Of a stretch of 64,000 bases of DNA, positions 9,779-18,334 are shown piece by piece. Source of the stretch: Bradyrhizobium forestalis (GTDB taxonomy: Bacteria; Pseudomonadota; Alphaproteobacteria; Rhizobiales; Xanthobacteraceae); contig NZ_PGVG01000008.1 of assembly GCF_002795245.1 (NCBI RefSeq), positions 171,543 through 235,542 on the forward strand, read 5' to 3'. Numbering within the stretch: position 1 is the first letter of the stretch; each line of letters starts with the position of its first letter. The notes below the pieces were generated by a model, which ran no database searches, was not told the DNA's origin, and saw nothing but the letters and a program-made list of their open reading frames with translations. The position numbers were made by a program, and so were the translations under genes.

Positions 9779-10729
9779 CTAGCCGGCGCCGCCGGCGAGC
9801 TTCCTCATGTCATCGGGTGTCTGTCCGAAGCGGCGGCGAAATACGCGATGGAAGTAGGATACATCGTGGAATCCCGCGAGATGCGCGATCTCGATGATCT
9901 TGCGGCTGCGCATGGCAGGATTTCGCAGCAGTCGCTCGGCGCGCAGTAATCGTTGCTCCAGCACGAAGCCGCTATAGGTGATGCCGGCCCGCTCGAACAG
10001 CAATTGGATGCTGCGTGGGCTGATCCGGTGCGAGGCTGCAAGGTCGGACAACGACAATGCGGGGCTGTCCAGCTGCGCCAGGATGTCGGACTTGAGGGCG
10101 TCGAAACGCGCTGCCGCGAGGCCGCGCAATCGAGCCTCTTCGGCGGCATCGCCGCGTGCGCCGAGCATCAGGACGGCGAGGTCGAACAGGTGCTGCGAGA
10201 CCGCGTCGAGCTCCGCCGGCGCGAGCTTGTCCGCGTGCGAATGCGCGAGGTCATAATATTGCAGGAACATCGATGTGATCGGCTTGACGCCGTCAATCGG
10301 TCGCGCAATCAGGTCCTCGGCATTCGGGCAGGCGCGCAGCAGTGCCTTGCGGGGCAACAGTGCGGTCTGGAAATTGCCGTAGGCCATCTGTGTGACTCGG
10401 GCACCTCTGATCGACGGATCTCCGATCGTGAGGTCGCCGGCGGCGATGTTCAGCGCGCGCCTGCCCATGGTCCCGCTCAGGGCCGAATTCGGTGACATGA
10501 CAACCACCAATTCGTCGTTGGCGCCCATGGACACGAAGCTCATCGGCGTACCGTGGGAGGCGGACAGCCTTACGCGCGGAAGGATGGCGGGCCTGATGGT
10601 CCGGTGCACTGGGCCGTCTCCGATCGGAACGAAATCGGTCCCCATCACCTGCCGGCAGAACTGCTCGCGCCAGCCCTCATAGGACGGCCCCGTCGGATCG
10701 CCGCTGAATGAGAGCTGAGGCTGGGTCAT
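9779..10729 (-). CDS. AraC-family transcriptional regulator
   Basis: 316 residues beginning MTQPQLSFSG. The C-terminal ~100 residues hold the two AraC helix-turn-helix units (LSLSDLAASHRISPRSIQLLF and IIEIAHLAGFHDVSYFHRVFRRRFG). The N-terminal two-thirds resembles the AraC_binding_2 sensor domain of activators such as FeaR/NahR-like proteins, without recognisable ligand residues. The longer open frame upstream to 11149 is the antisense shadow of the MFS gene and was not used. It is convergent with the acyl-CoA synthetase and 131 bp downstream of the MFS gene on the same strand; the target is unknown. Confidence 0.87.
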   Translation of the reverse strand: MTQPQLSFSGDPTGPSYEGWREQFCRQVMGTDFVPIGDGPVHRTIRPAILPRVRLSASHGTPMSFVSMGANDELVVVMSPNSALSGTMGRRALNIAAGDLTIGDPSIRGARVTQMAYGNFQTALLPRKALLRACPNAEDLIARPIDGVKPITSMFLQYYDLAHSHADKLAPAELDAVSQHLFDLAVLMLGARGDAAEEARLRGLAAARFDALKSDILAQLDSPALSLSDLAASHRISPRSIQLLFERAGITYSGFVLEQRLLRAERLLRNPAMRSRKIIEIAHLAGFHDVSYFHRVFRRRFGQTPDDMRKLAGGAG

Positions 10730-10860
10730 GCAGTGGTATCTTGGTCGGTGCGCCGAGCTGCGGCAACGAGGAAAGCGTGGGATTGCGCGAAAAGCCACAC
10801 GCAACTGCGCGCGTCGCCAGCGACCAGGTGCCGCAGCTCGGCATTCCGCGCCGGTGAGCC

Positions 10861-12063
10861 TCAATACTTCTTCACCGCCGCCCGGAAGGCGAGCCACAGC
10901 GCGATGGACGCGAGGCCAAAACCGCCGAGCAGCAGGAAGGTCGGTCCGTAGCCGATCCATTGCGCGATCCAGCCGCCGAGTGCGGGACTGAGGCTCGCGC
11001 CGACGCCCTGCACCGTGATCACGGCGCCCTGGCCGAGATTGATGCGGCCTGTGCCGTCGAGCGAGCGCGCGACCATGCCGGGGACGGCGACAGTTTGCAG
11101 CCCGGTGCCGATGCCGTCGAGCACCTGCATCGGCACGACGCCCCACCATCCCGTGACGAAGAAGGCGAGCACGCCGCGGACGGGTAGGAACATGAAAGAC
11201 ACCAGGATCACCGGCCAGTAGTTGCGCTTGCTCGCGGCCTTCATCGCGATCAGAGAGGTCACGATCATCACACCTTGTGCGATCACCACGGTGGTCGCGA
11301 CGAAGCTCGGACCATTGGCCTGTACCTCGGCGACCGCCGCAAGCCCATAGAGCGGCACGATGGCGGCGTTGCCGAGATGGAACAGGGCGAGCGCGAGTGC
11401 AAGCACGAGCAGCGGCTTGTGCTTGAGCAGCATCGTCATCGCATCCGGCGGAGCCTTGGAGTCGTCCTCCTTGCTGCCGCGCGAAGCACGGTCATCGATC
11501 GCCTTGGCCGGAATCATCAGGACGCAGGCGATGGCGATGGCGCCGAACACGGCCGCCAGCGCGAACACGGCGACATAGCCGAACTCGTAGCCGAGATAGC
11601 CCGACAATGCGGCGCCGACCATGTTGCCGGCGTGGTTGAAGGCCTGGTTGCGGCCATTGAGCGCATTGAAGCCCTTCTGCTTGGCGATGCCGAGCGTGAT
11701 GCCCGTGACCGCCGGTACGATCGCGGCGCTCGCCAGCGATTGCGCGACTTGCGAGAACGTCACCGCCCAGAAGTCCTGCGAGATCAGGATGACCGCGGAC
11801 GCGAGAACGACGCAGATGCCGGGAATGACGACCCAGAGCCGCTTGTTGCGGCTGGCGTCGATGAAGCCGCCGATCGGTGTGGTGATCAGCATGCCCGCGA
11901 CGTTGCCGATGGTCATGGCGGTGCCGATCAGCCCGCTGGCCCAGCCGCGCTCCTGAAGAAATACCCCGACGAACGGCCCAATGCCCGACTGCATGTCGGC
12001 CATGAAGAAGTTGAGCGCGAACAAAGGCCGGATACGGGACGAGGAGGGGGACCGCGATGCCAT
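10861..12063 (-). CDS. Major facilitator superfamily transporter
   Basis: About 400 residues with roughly twelve hydrophobic segments. The first half contains GTAMTIGNVAGMLITTPIGG with a following DASRNKR loop (the MFS motif between TM2 and TM3), and the two six-helix halves are separated by a charged loop near residues 200-220 (DRASRGSKEDDSK). The ATG at 12063 was chosen over a TTG 45 bp upstream. The substrate is unknown; the sequence resembles drug/sugar-efflux type members. The AraC gene follows on the same strand. Confidence 0.87.
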   Translation of the reverse strand: MASRSPSSSRIRPLFALNFFMADMQSGIGPFVGVFLQERGWASGLIGTAMTIGNVAGMLITTPIGGFIDASRNKRLWVVIPGICVVLASAVILISQDFWAVTFSQVAQSLASAAIVPAVTGITLGIAKQKGFNALNGRNQAFNHAGNMVGAALSGYLGYEFGYVAVFALAAVFGAIAIACVLMIPAKAIDDRASRGSKEDDSKAPPDAMTMLLKHKPLLVLALALALFHLGNAAIVPLYGLAAVAEVQANGPSFVATTVVIAQGVMIVTSLIAMKAASKRNYWPVILVSFMFLPVRGVLAFFVTGWWGVVPMQVLDGIGTGLQTVAVPGMVARSLDGTGRINLGQGAVITVQGVGASLSPALGGWIAQWIGYGPTFLLLGGFGLASIALWLAFRAAVKKY

Positions 12064-12236
12064 CGATACTCGGATACGCTCTTCGTGTGTCGTGATCCCT
12101 TTGGCCAATCGGTCTGGCGTGGGCCTGAACGTAACGGGTGCTCCGCGCGTTGGTTCCAGGCTCCGCTGCCGGTCACCGATCTTGCCGGGAGCTTGTCCGC
12201 AATGTCATCCTGCGATCTTCCCATGGAGCACGAGTC

Positions 12237-13040
12237 ATGCCTCTCTGGACCTGCGAAACCTGCGGCGCTCAATTTCCCTCACGCGGAGCACCGCCCGACT
12301 CCTGCCCGATTTGCGAGGACGAGCGACAATTCGTGAACTGGAAAGGGCAGACCTTCCTCACGCGTGAGGAACTCGCGCGGAGGCATCGACTGGTGGGACG
12401 CGACGATCTTGGCCTCACCGGGATCGGGATGGAGCCGAGCTTTGCCATCGGCCAGCGCGCACTGCTGGTGCCTCAAGACGACGGCTGCGTGATGTGGGAT
12501 TGCATTCCGCTCGCGACCGACGAGGCCATCCAATATGTCACAGCACTCGGCGGGCTCAAGGCCATCGCGATCTCGCACCCGCATTACTATGGCGCAGTCG
12601 CCGACTGGAGCGACACGTTCGGTGGCGTGCCGGTCTATCTGCACGCCGACGATCGTGCCTTCGTCACACGGCCGCATCCGGCGATCGTGCACTGGACCGG
12701 CGATCAGCATCGCATCTCCGACGACGTGCTGCTGCTGCGCACCGGCGGCCACTTCGCCGGCGCCACCGTGCTGCATCATGCGCGTGGTGCGGACGGCAGG
12801 GGCGCGCTGCTCACCGGGGACATCGCCCAGGTGACGATGGATCGGCGCTTCGTCAGCTTCATGTATTCCTATCCGAACTACATGCCGCTCAACGCCGCCG
12901 CAGTGCGGCGGATCGCTGATGCCGTCGAGCCGCTCACCTTCGATCGGATCTATGGCGCCTGGTGGGGCCGCAACATCGCGAGCGGCGCCAAGGCCGCTTT
13001 CGCGGCATCGGTGGCGCGATATATCGCGGCCATCGCCTGA
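12237..13040 (+). CDS. MBL-fold metallo-hydrolase with N-terminal rubredoxin-like zinc ribbon
   Basis: 267 residues from MPLWTCETCGAQF. The first ~30 residues carry two CxxC pairs (CETC, CPIC) as in a rubredoxin or zinc-ribbon knuckle. A metallo-beta-lactamase fold follows: SHPHYYGAVADW stands where HxHxDH is expected, and later GGHFAGATVLHH and LLTGDIAQV supply a histidine and an aspartate. The third and fourth ligands of the usual binuclear site (D, H) are Y and G/A, so metal binding may be mononuclear or lost. The start at 12237 is the only one that places the zinc ribbon at the N terminus. Activity is unknown. Confidence 0.82.
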   Translation: MPLWTCETCGAQFPSRGAPPDSCPICEDERQFVNWKGQTFLTREELARRHRLVGRDDLGLTGIGMEPSFAIGQRALLVPQDDGCVMWDCIPLATDEAIQYVTALGGLKAIAISHPHYYGAVADWSDTFGGVPVYLHADDRAFVTRPHPAIVHWTGDQHRISDDVLLLRTGGHFAGATVLHHARGADGRGALLTGDIAQVTMDRRFVSFMYSYPNYMPLNAAAVRRIADAVEPLTFDRIYGAWWGRNIASGAKAAFAASVARYIAAIA

Positions 13041-13083
13041 GACCCGGCGCTCGATCGGATTTATCTTGCCGGCCCGCAATAAA

Positions 13084-13098
13084 TGTACTATAAGTACA
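13084..13098. promoter_or_regulatory. Perfect TGTACT-ATA-AGTACA palindrome
   Basis: A 6-bp perfect inverted repeat with a 3-bp spacer inside AT-rich DNA between the metallo-hydrolase and the acetyltransferase-like gene, about 105 bp before the latter. It resembles an operator for a dimeric regulator; no local regulator is obvious. Confidence 0.4.
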
Positions 13099-13200
13099 GT
13101 TATTGCGTGTGACGCAATGGCGTGTCTGCGGCTGGCATGATCGATGCATCGCCGTTTCCGCGTCGCGTCGTGGGGGCCGCGAGCGGGAGTGGGACGCACA

Positions 13201-14214
13201 ATGGCTGAGCGCGACTATGAGATCTTCGAGGCCGGCGACGTCGTGCTCCAATCCGGCGTCGTCTTTCCGAAGCTGAAGCTCGCCTACAAGACCTACGGCA
13301 CGCTGAGCCCGGCCAGAGACAACGTCATCCTCTATCCGACCTCGTTCAGCGCGCAGCACTTCGACACCGAGTGGCTGATCGGGCCTGACGGCGTGCTCGA
13401 TCCCTCGCGCTATTTCATCGTCATCCCGAATCTGTTCGGTAACGGCCTGTCGTCCTCGCCGTCGAACTCCGCCGCGCCGTTCCCCGAACTCAGCTATCAC
13501 GACGCGATCGCCGTTCAGCATCGCCTTCTCGCCGAGCGCTTCGGCATCACAAGGCTCGCGCTGGTTTATGGCTGGTCGATGGGCGGCATGCAGGCCTATC
13601 ACTGGGCGGCGCTGCATCCCGACATGGTCGCGCGCGCCGCGGTCGTCTGCGGCAGCGCCCGTTGCGCGCCCTATAATCACGTCTTCCTCGAAAGCGTGAA
13701 GGCCGCGCTCACGGCCGATCCCGCTTTCCGGGACGGCCGTTTCGTCGAAAGGCCCGTCGCCGGCTATCGCGCCATGGGACGCGTCTATGCCGGCTGGGCG
13801 ATGTCGCACGGCTTCTATCGCGACGAGCTCTGGCGCGAGGCCGGCTTCACCTCGCTCGAGGACTATCTCGCGCGCGCCTGGGATGCGACTTTCGCGCGGC
13901 GCGATGCCAACGATCTTCTGGCGCAGATCGGCATCTGGCAGCGCGGCGACATCAGCCGGTGCTCGGCCTTCGGCGGCGATCCCGATCGCGCGCTCGCCGC
14001 GATCAAGGCGCGTATGCTGCTGATGCCGGGCGCGACCGATCGCTATTTCGACGTCCGCGACAACGAGGACGAACTCGGCAAGCTGGTCAATGCAAAGTCA
14101 GCCGTGCTGCATCCGATCCCGTCGCTGCACGGCCATCGCGCCGGCAATCCCGTCAACAATCCCCGCGACCAGGCCTTCATCAAGGCCGAGATCGCCGGGC
14201 TCCTCCGCAAGTAA
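13201..14214 (+). CDS. Alpha/beta hydrolase of the homoserine O-acetyltransferase family
   Basis: 337 residues from MAERDYEIFEAGDV. The nucleophile elbow is GWSMGGMQAYHWA (serine in GxSxGG), a conserved GPDGVLDPSRYFIVIPNLFGNG lies upstream, and an aspartate (PGATDRYFDVRDNEDE) and a histidine (IPSLHGHRAGNP) come late, giving a Ser-Asp-His triad. MetX-like enzymes acylate homoserine, but many short relatives are plain esterases or unknown acyltransferases. The longer frame from 13144 has an Arg/Trp-rich leader and is less likely. A fatty acid desaturase follows after 15 bp, so the two are probably co-transcribed. Confidence 0.85.
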   Translation: MAERDYEIFEAGDVVLQSGVVFPKLKLAYKTYGTLSPARDNVILYPTSFSAQHFDTEWLIGPDGVLDPSRYFIVIPNLFGNGLSSSPSNSAAPFPELSYHDAIAVQHRLLAERFGITRLALVYGWSMGGMQAYHWAALHPDMVARAAVVCGSARCAPYNHVFLESVKAALTADPAFRDGRFVERPVAGYRAMGRVYAGWAMSHGFYRDELWREAGFTSLEDYLARAWDATFARRDANDLLAQIGIWQRGDISRCSAFGGDPDRALAAIKARMLLMPGATDRYFDVRDNEDELGKLVNAKSAVLHPIPSLHGHRAGNPVNNPRDQAFIKAEIAGLLRK

Positions 14215-14229
14215 GACAGGCACCCGATC

Positions 14230-15222
14230 ATGACTGACGCAACCGTTTCTGAGTCCGGCCATCGCCTGAAGCCGCTGAGCCCGGCGATGCTGCGCGAACT
14301 GTCGGCCCGCTCCAATTTCCAGGGCGCGGCGCGCAGCCTTTGCCATTACGGCGTGGTCATTCTAGTCGGGTCCTTGATCTGGAAAGTCAGCTCGAGCTAT
14401 GGCGTCCTTTGGGCGCTGCCGCTGATCGTGGTACAGGGCTATTTCGTCGCCTTCCTGTTCATGGCGGTGCACGAGACCGCGCACAAGACCGCGTTCAAGA
14501 GCCGCGGCCTCAACCTCGCGGTCGGCTATCTCTCGGCCTTCATCATCGGGCAGCCTTACGAATATTACTGCTTGTTCCACTGGGACCATCATCGCTACAC
14601 CCAGGATCCGGAGAAGGACCCAGAGCTGATCGTCGGTGTGAAGCCGAAATCCGACACCCAGATCGTGATCGCCTATAGCGGCTTGCTCCAGGTTGCGGGC
14701 CGCCTCCGGCTGATGCTCGGCCATGCCGTCACCGGCAAGGTCACGGTGCCCTGGATCCCCGAGAACAAGCGCGCCATTATCGTGACCGAAGCGCGCGTCT
14801 ATGCCGCCCTCTATGTTATGCTGCTCGCGCTCTCACTGTGGTTCTCCTCCGCGCTGCTGCTCATGGTCTGGGTCGTTCCGCTGGTCATCGGGCAATTCTT
14901 CCTGCGGCCCTATCTCTTGGCCGAGCACACCGGTTGCGACCGTACCCGCAGCGCCTTTCAGAACACCCGCACCACCTATACCGGTGCCGTCGTCAAATGG
15001 TTCGCGTGGAACATGCCCTACCACGTCGAGCATCACGCTTATCCCTCGATTCCCTTTCACGCGCTGCCGAAGCTGAACGCGATCGTCGACGGCGAGATCG
15101 TCCATCGCGGGCGCGGCTATATCAGGACGACGCGCGAGACCTGGGCCTGGTTTCGCCGGCAGCGGCAGGCTGGTTCTTCAACGCAAAACTCCGGCCGCGA
15201 TGCGACCGGAGCTTTGTCGTGA
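14230..15222 (+). CDS. Membrane fatty acid desaturase-type di-iron enzyme
   Basis: 330 residues with four or more hydrophobic segments and the three histidine boxes of membrane desaturases/hydroxylases: HETAH (81-85), HWDHH (117-121) and HVEHH (265-269). A conserved tail AYPSIPFHALPKLN follows the last box. The family uses O2 and ferredoxin or another electron donor to desaturate, hydroxylate or ketolate lipid substrates; carotenoid ketolases are relatives, so the substrate is open. It is 15 bp after the acetyltransferase-like gene. Its 3' coding end contains a hairpin that can act as terminator for the opposing small gene. Confidence 0.88.
   Translation: MTDATVSESGHRLKPLSPAMLRELSARSNFQGAARSLCHYGVVILVGSLIWKVSSSYGVLWALPLIVVQGYFVAFLFMAVHETAHKTAFKSRGLNLAVGYLSAFIIGQPYEYYCLFHWDHHRYTQDPEKDPELIVGVKPKSDTQIVIAYSGLLQVAGRLRLMLGHAVTGKVTVPWIPENKRAIIVTEARVYAALYVMLLALSLWFSSALLLMVWVVPLVIGQFFLRPYLLAEHTGCDRTRSAFQNTRTTYTGAVVKWFAWNMPYHVEHHAYPSIPFHALPKLNAIVDGEIVHRGRGYIRTTRETWAWFRRQRQAGSSTQNSGRDATGALS
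15189..15211 (-). terminator. Intrinsic terminator for the small exported protein, inside the desaturase 3' end
   Basis: CTCCGG (15189-15194) and CCGGAG (15206-15211), with additional internal pairing, form a hairpin followed on the minus strand by TTTTGCG. It sits 22 bp beyond the stop of the small minus-strand gene and within the last codons of the plus-strand desaturase. Confidence 0.6.
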
Positions 15223-15232
15223 GGGCGAGATA

Positions 15233-15475
15233 TCAGTAGATCCCGTAGCCGCAGACGTTCACGACGCGGACGCGCAGGCCGTGGCGGGTCTGGACGACGC
15301 GCTCCTGGTAGCAGTTGCTGACGCCGGTGTTGACGTAGATGCCACCATAGCCCCAGCCCGGACCCCAACCGTGACCCCAGTGATGGAAGCCGTGAGCCGA
15401 AGCGGCGGTGGGCGCGAGAGCGGCAGCGCCGAGCGAGCCGGCGGCGATCAGACCAAGAGCAAGCTTACGAAACAT
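15233..15475 (-). CDS. Small exported His/Gly-rich protein
   Basis: 80 residues from MFRKLALGL, with a GGAG site seven bases upstream that favours this start over one two codons earlier. A clear signal peptide (MFRKLALGLIAAGSLGAAAL, cleavage near ASA-HG) is followed by a short HGFHHWGHGWGPGWGYGG region, then a compact tail with two cysteines (SNCYQ, VVNVCGYGIY) that could form a disulfide. It resembles many small rhizobial periplasmic proteins of unknown role; the His-rich stretch could bind metal, which is speculation. Confidence 0.7.
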   Translation of the reverse strand: MFRKLALGLIAAGSLGAAALAPTAASAHGFHHWGHGWGPGWGYGGIYVNTGVSNCYQERVVQTRHGLRVRVVNVCGYGIY

Positions 15476-15612
15476 CTTCATTCTCCAGTTTGGCGCGAGG
15501 CCGTTGTTGTGTCCCTGCATCTCCGTCGGCACGAGCCGCGAATGCGTTCACGGCGTGGGCTGGGAATCGTGTTTCAGGATTGTTTCGTCGGCCGCGGGGA
15601 GGTGCGTCGCGG

Positions 15613-16593
15613 TCAGGCTTTTCGCACCGCGCGATAGCGCACGGCCATCGCCTGCGTCAGCTCGGCCATCTTGTCGCGGAGATCGGCGGGTTCCAGCACC
15701 TCGGCCTCGGGGCCGAGCCGCAGCAATTCGGCCGCGGCGTGCCATGACGTCTTGCCAGTCGGCACCCGTGCGATACGCCAGCCGTCCGCATCGGCGACAT
15801 CTTCGATCTCGGTGCGCGCCTTGACGTAGGGCTGACTCAGCGCATCCAGCAGCTTGACGCCGAACGGCGACAGACGCACGACCGCGACATTGGGATGCAT
15901 CTCGGCTTCGAGGCGCAGCGTCGCGGCTTGCCAGTAGGCGGCGAGATCGAAGCCGGCGGGGCGATCGAAGCGGTCGTCGAGCGCCGTGCAGTCGAGCACG
16001 CGCGCGACGCGATAGGTGCGCACGCTGCCGTCGACCTGACCTGCGAGATACCAGCTGCCGCCCTTCAGCACGAGGCCGAGTGGTGCGACGCGGCGCTGCT
16101 TCTCCGCGCGCCAGCTCTGGTAGCGGATCTTGATCAATGTCCCGCGCAGCACGGCACCGGCGATGCTGCGCAGGTGCTTTGGGTCTTCCGCCTCGCCGAA
16201 CCAGCCCGGTGCGTCCAGGTGAAAACGCTCCTGCATCCGCCCGGCGTCCTCGCGCAGATTCGCGGGCAGCGCCGCCATCAGCTTGTTCTGTGCGGCGATC
16301 ATCGCGGCATCGAGCCCGAGCGCCGCGGCCGGGCCCGGCAATCCCGCCAGGAACAGCGCGCCCGCCTCGCTCTGTGACAGCCCGTTCAGCCGCACGCGAT
16401 AGCCGTCGAGCAGGCGATAGCCGCCATCCGCGCCGCGGTCCGCATAAACAGGGACGCCGGATGCTGCGAGTGCATCGATGTCGCGGTAGATCGTGCGCAC
16501 CGAGACTTCACAGGCCTCCGCGAGCTCGGGCGCGGTGACCCGTCCCCTGGCCTGGAGGGTGGTGAGGATCGACAGCATCCGGCTCGCGCGCAT
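15613..16593 (-). CDS. YafY-type WYL-domain transcriptional regulator (module 1)
   Basis: 326 residues. The N-terminal winged HTH begins MRASRMLSILTTLQARGRVT and includes SVRTIYRDIDALAASGVPVY, the DeoR-like recognition region. The central/C-terminal WYL domain contains SWYLAGQVDGSVRTYRVAR. WYL proteins sense small ligands, sometimes nucleic acids, and usually control a neighbouring gene. It is divergent from a glutathione S-transferase gene, with a perfect 13-bp inverted repeat between the two starts. A second regulator-GST pair with the same layout occurs at 23251-25115. Confidence 0.9.
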   Translation of the reverse strand: MRASRMLSILTTLQARGRVTAPELAEACEVSVRTIYRDIDALAASGVPVYADRGADGGYRLLDGYRVRLNGLSQSEAGALFLAGLPGPAAALGLDAAMIAAQNKLMAALPANLREDAGRMQERFHLDAPGWFGEAEDPKHLRSIAGAVLRGTLIKIRYQSWRAEKQRRVAPLGLVLKGGSWYLAGQVDGSVRTYRVARVLDCTALDDRFDRPAGFDLAAYWQAATLRLEAEMHPNVAVVRLSPFGVKLLDALSQPYVKARTEIEDVADADGWRIARVPTGKTSWHAAAELLRLGPEAEVLEPADLRDKMAELTQAMAVRYRAVRKA

Positions 16594-16603
16594 GATTCCT
16601 TAA

Positions 16604-16634
16604 ACCATACCTGACAGAAGATGTCAGGTATGGT
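16604..16634. promoter_or_regulatory. Operator of WYL module 1: 13-bp perfect inverted repeat
   Basis: ACCATACCTGACA (16604-16616) and TGTCAGGTATGGT (16622-16634) are perfect inverted copies separated by GAAGA, centred between the divergent WYL regulator and GST starts. The CTGACA-N5-TGTCAG core resembles the sites found at the second module. Confidence 0.8.
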
Positions 16635-16667
16635 CCGCTACAAGCTGCGCCATCGCCAGGAGGCCAG

Positions 16668-17324
16668 ATGGAGACTGCCATGACCGATCCGAACCGCATC
16701 ACGCTGTACTATTCGCCGCAGACGCGCGCCACCGGCACGCGGGTGCTGCTGGAGGAGCTGGGGGCTCCTTACGATCTCCACGTCCTCAACATGAAGGCCG
16801 GCGAGCAGCGCAACCCCGCCTATCTCGCCCTCAATCCGCTCGGCAAGGTGCCGGCGGTTCGCCACGGCGAAGCGCTGGTGACCGAGCAGGTCGCCATCAC
16901 CATCTATCTCGCCGATTTGTTTCCGCAGGCGGGGCTGACGCCCGCCCTGAACGATCCGCTGCGCGGCCCTTATCTGCGCTGGATCGCCTATTACGGCTCG
17001 TCCTTCGAACCTGCGCTGATCGACAAGTTCATGCAGCGCGAGCCGGCGCCGATCACGCAATCGCCTTATGCCGATTACGACACCATGCTCGGCGCGCTGG
17101 AGACGCAATTGTCGAAGGGGCCGTATCTGCTCGGCGAGCGCATGACGGCCGCCGATGTGTTGTGGGGCGTCGCGTTCAGCTGGACCATGATGTTCGGCAT
17201 CGTACCGAAGAAGGATGTCTTTGTCCGCTATGCCGAGCGCATGACCTCGCGACCAGCGTTCCAGCGCATCAACACGGCGGATGAGGAGATGGCGGCGCAG
17301 CATGCGAAGGTTGCTGGGGCCTGA
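16668..17324 (+). CDS. Glutathione S-transferase family protein (module 1)
   Basis: 218 residues from an ATG with a CAGGAGG site. The N-terminal thioredoxin-like domain contains LYYSPQTRATGTRVLLEELG, NPLGKVPAVRHGEALVTEQ (cis-Pro loop and glutathione gamma-glutamyl contacts) and AITIYLADLFP. The all-helical C-terminal domain carries ERMTAADVLWG, the N-capping motif of GSTs. The likely role is glutathione conjugation or reduction of an electrophile. Control by the divergent WYL regulator is indicated by the shared palindrome. Confidence 0.9.
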   Translation: METAMTDPNRITLYYSPQTRATGTRVLLEELGAPYDLHVLNMKAGEQRNPAYLALNPLGKVPAVRHGEALVTEQVAITIYLADLFPQAGLTPALNDPLRGPYLRWIAYYGSSFEPALIDKFMQREPAPITQSPYADYDTMLGALETQLSKGPYLLGERMTAADVLWGVAFSWTMMFGIVPKKDVFVRYAERMTSRPAFQRINTADEEMAAQHAKVAGA

Positions 17325-17340
17325 GCGGGCGCCTCAATCT

Positions 17341-17501
17341 CCGCTGTCGTCCCGGGCAAGCGTAAGCGCAGACCCGGGACCCATAACCACAGGAAGGTGT
17401 TTTGCGAAAATTCGTGGTGATCTGTTCGCACCATAACCACGCCCTGTGGTGGGTCCCGGATCGGCGCGCGCTTTGGGCGCGCTTGTCCGGGACGACAGCG
17501 G
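17341..17501. repeat. Dispersed intergenic inverted repeat, CCGGGACGAC family
   Basis: The ends are inverted copies: CCGCTGTCGTCCCGG at the left and CCGGGACGACAGCGG at the right. Internal pieces (GACCCGGGACCCATAACCAC and CACCATAACCACGCCC; GGTGGGTCCCGGAT) also repeat in inverted form. This fills the gap between the GST and crotonase genes. A related element lies at 36301-36427. Confidence 0.7.
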
Positions 17502-17537
17502 AGTGAGGAGCTCGCCTTCTCTCTGACCGCCTCGCCC

Positions 17538-18323
17538 TCAAAATCTCGGCGCGCGCTTCTCCGCGAACGCCTTGATGCCTTCCTTGATTTCGTCGCCGCG
17601 CATGCTGTCCCGGTGGCGCTGGTCGGCGGCGGGTTCATCGAGCTCGCCGCGGGCGAACTCGTTGATCGCGCGCTTCATGCCGCGCATCGCCTGCGGGGCG
17701 TTGCCGGCGAGGATCGCAGCGAGCGTGTCGACTTCCTCGTCCAGGAATTCCTCCGGCACCATCGCGGTGAGATAGCCGATGCGCAGCATCTCCGGGGCGC
17801 TGATCTTTTGCGCGGTCAGGAACAGCTTCTTCGCATTGTCCACGCCGAGACGCGTCACGTAGCGTTTGATGCCGCTCGGGTAGTAATGCAGCCCAAGTCG
17901 TGCCGCCGGCATGAACATTTCCGCGGTATCGACGCCAACCCGGAAATCGCAGGCGAGCGCGAGGTCGGTCGAGCCGCCATAGACGCCGCCGTTGAGCCGG
18001 CAGATCGTCGGCACGCCGAGATCCTCGAGCCGGTTGACGACCGCCTCGAAGGCCGAGCCCGCGCTCTGCTGCTCGCTCGCGCTGACCGCGCGCTCCGCCA
18101 CCGAATTGAGATCGTAGCCGGCGGAGAAGGCGCGTCCGGTGCCGGTCAGCACCAGCACGCGAATATCGCGATCGGCCTCGACCCGGTCGAACAGTCTTGT
18201 CAGCTCGTCGAGATCCTCCGCCTGGAGCCGGTTGAGATGCTTCGGCCGGTTGAGGCGGATGGTGGCGCGGGCGCCGGTGATTTCGAGCAGGGGGCCGCTG
18301 GCTGCGTCGGCTGTGTCCGACAT
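17538..18323 (-). CDS. Enoyl-CoA hydratase/isomerase (crotonase) family protein
   Basis: 261 residues from MSDTADAASG. This start has GGAG six bases upstream; an ATG 12 bp earlier overlaps the channel stop codon. The crotonase oxyanion-hole regions are AFSAGYDLNS and LNGGVYGGSTDLALACDFRVG, and a helical C-terminal portion includes APEMLRIGYLTAMVPEEF. The second hole motif reads GGVYGGSTDLALA instead of GGGxELA, so catalytic glutamates typical of hydratases are not evident and the reaction (hydration, isomerisation, hydrolysis) is uncertain. It is immediately downstream of, and likely coupled to, the K+ channel gene. Confidence 0.85.
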   Translation of the reverse strand: MSDTADAASGPLLEITGARATIRLNRPKHLNRLQAEDLDELTRLFDRVEADRDIRVLVLTGTGRAFSAGYDLNSVAERAVSASEQQSAGSAFEAVVNRLEDLGVPTICRLNGGVYGGSTDLALACDFRVGVDTAEMFMPAARLGLHYYPSGIKRYVTRLGVDNAKKLFLTAQKISAPEMLRIGYLTAMVPEEFLDEEVDTLAAILAGNAPQAMRGMKRAINEFARGELDEPAADQRHRDSMRGDEIKEGIKAFAEKRAPRF

Positions 18324-18334
18324 TCTTGTCTCCA

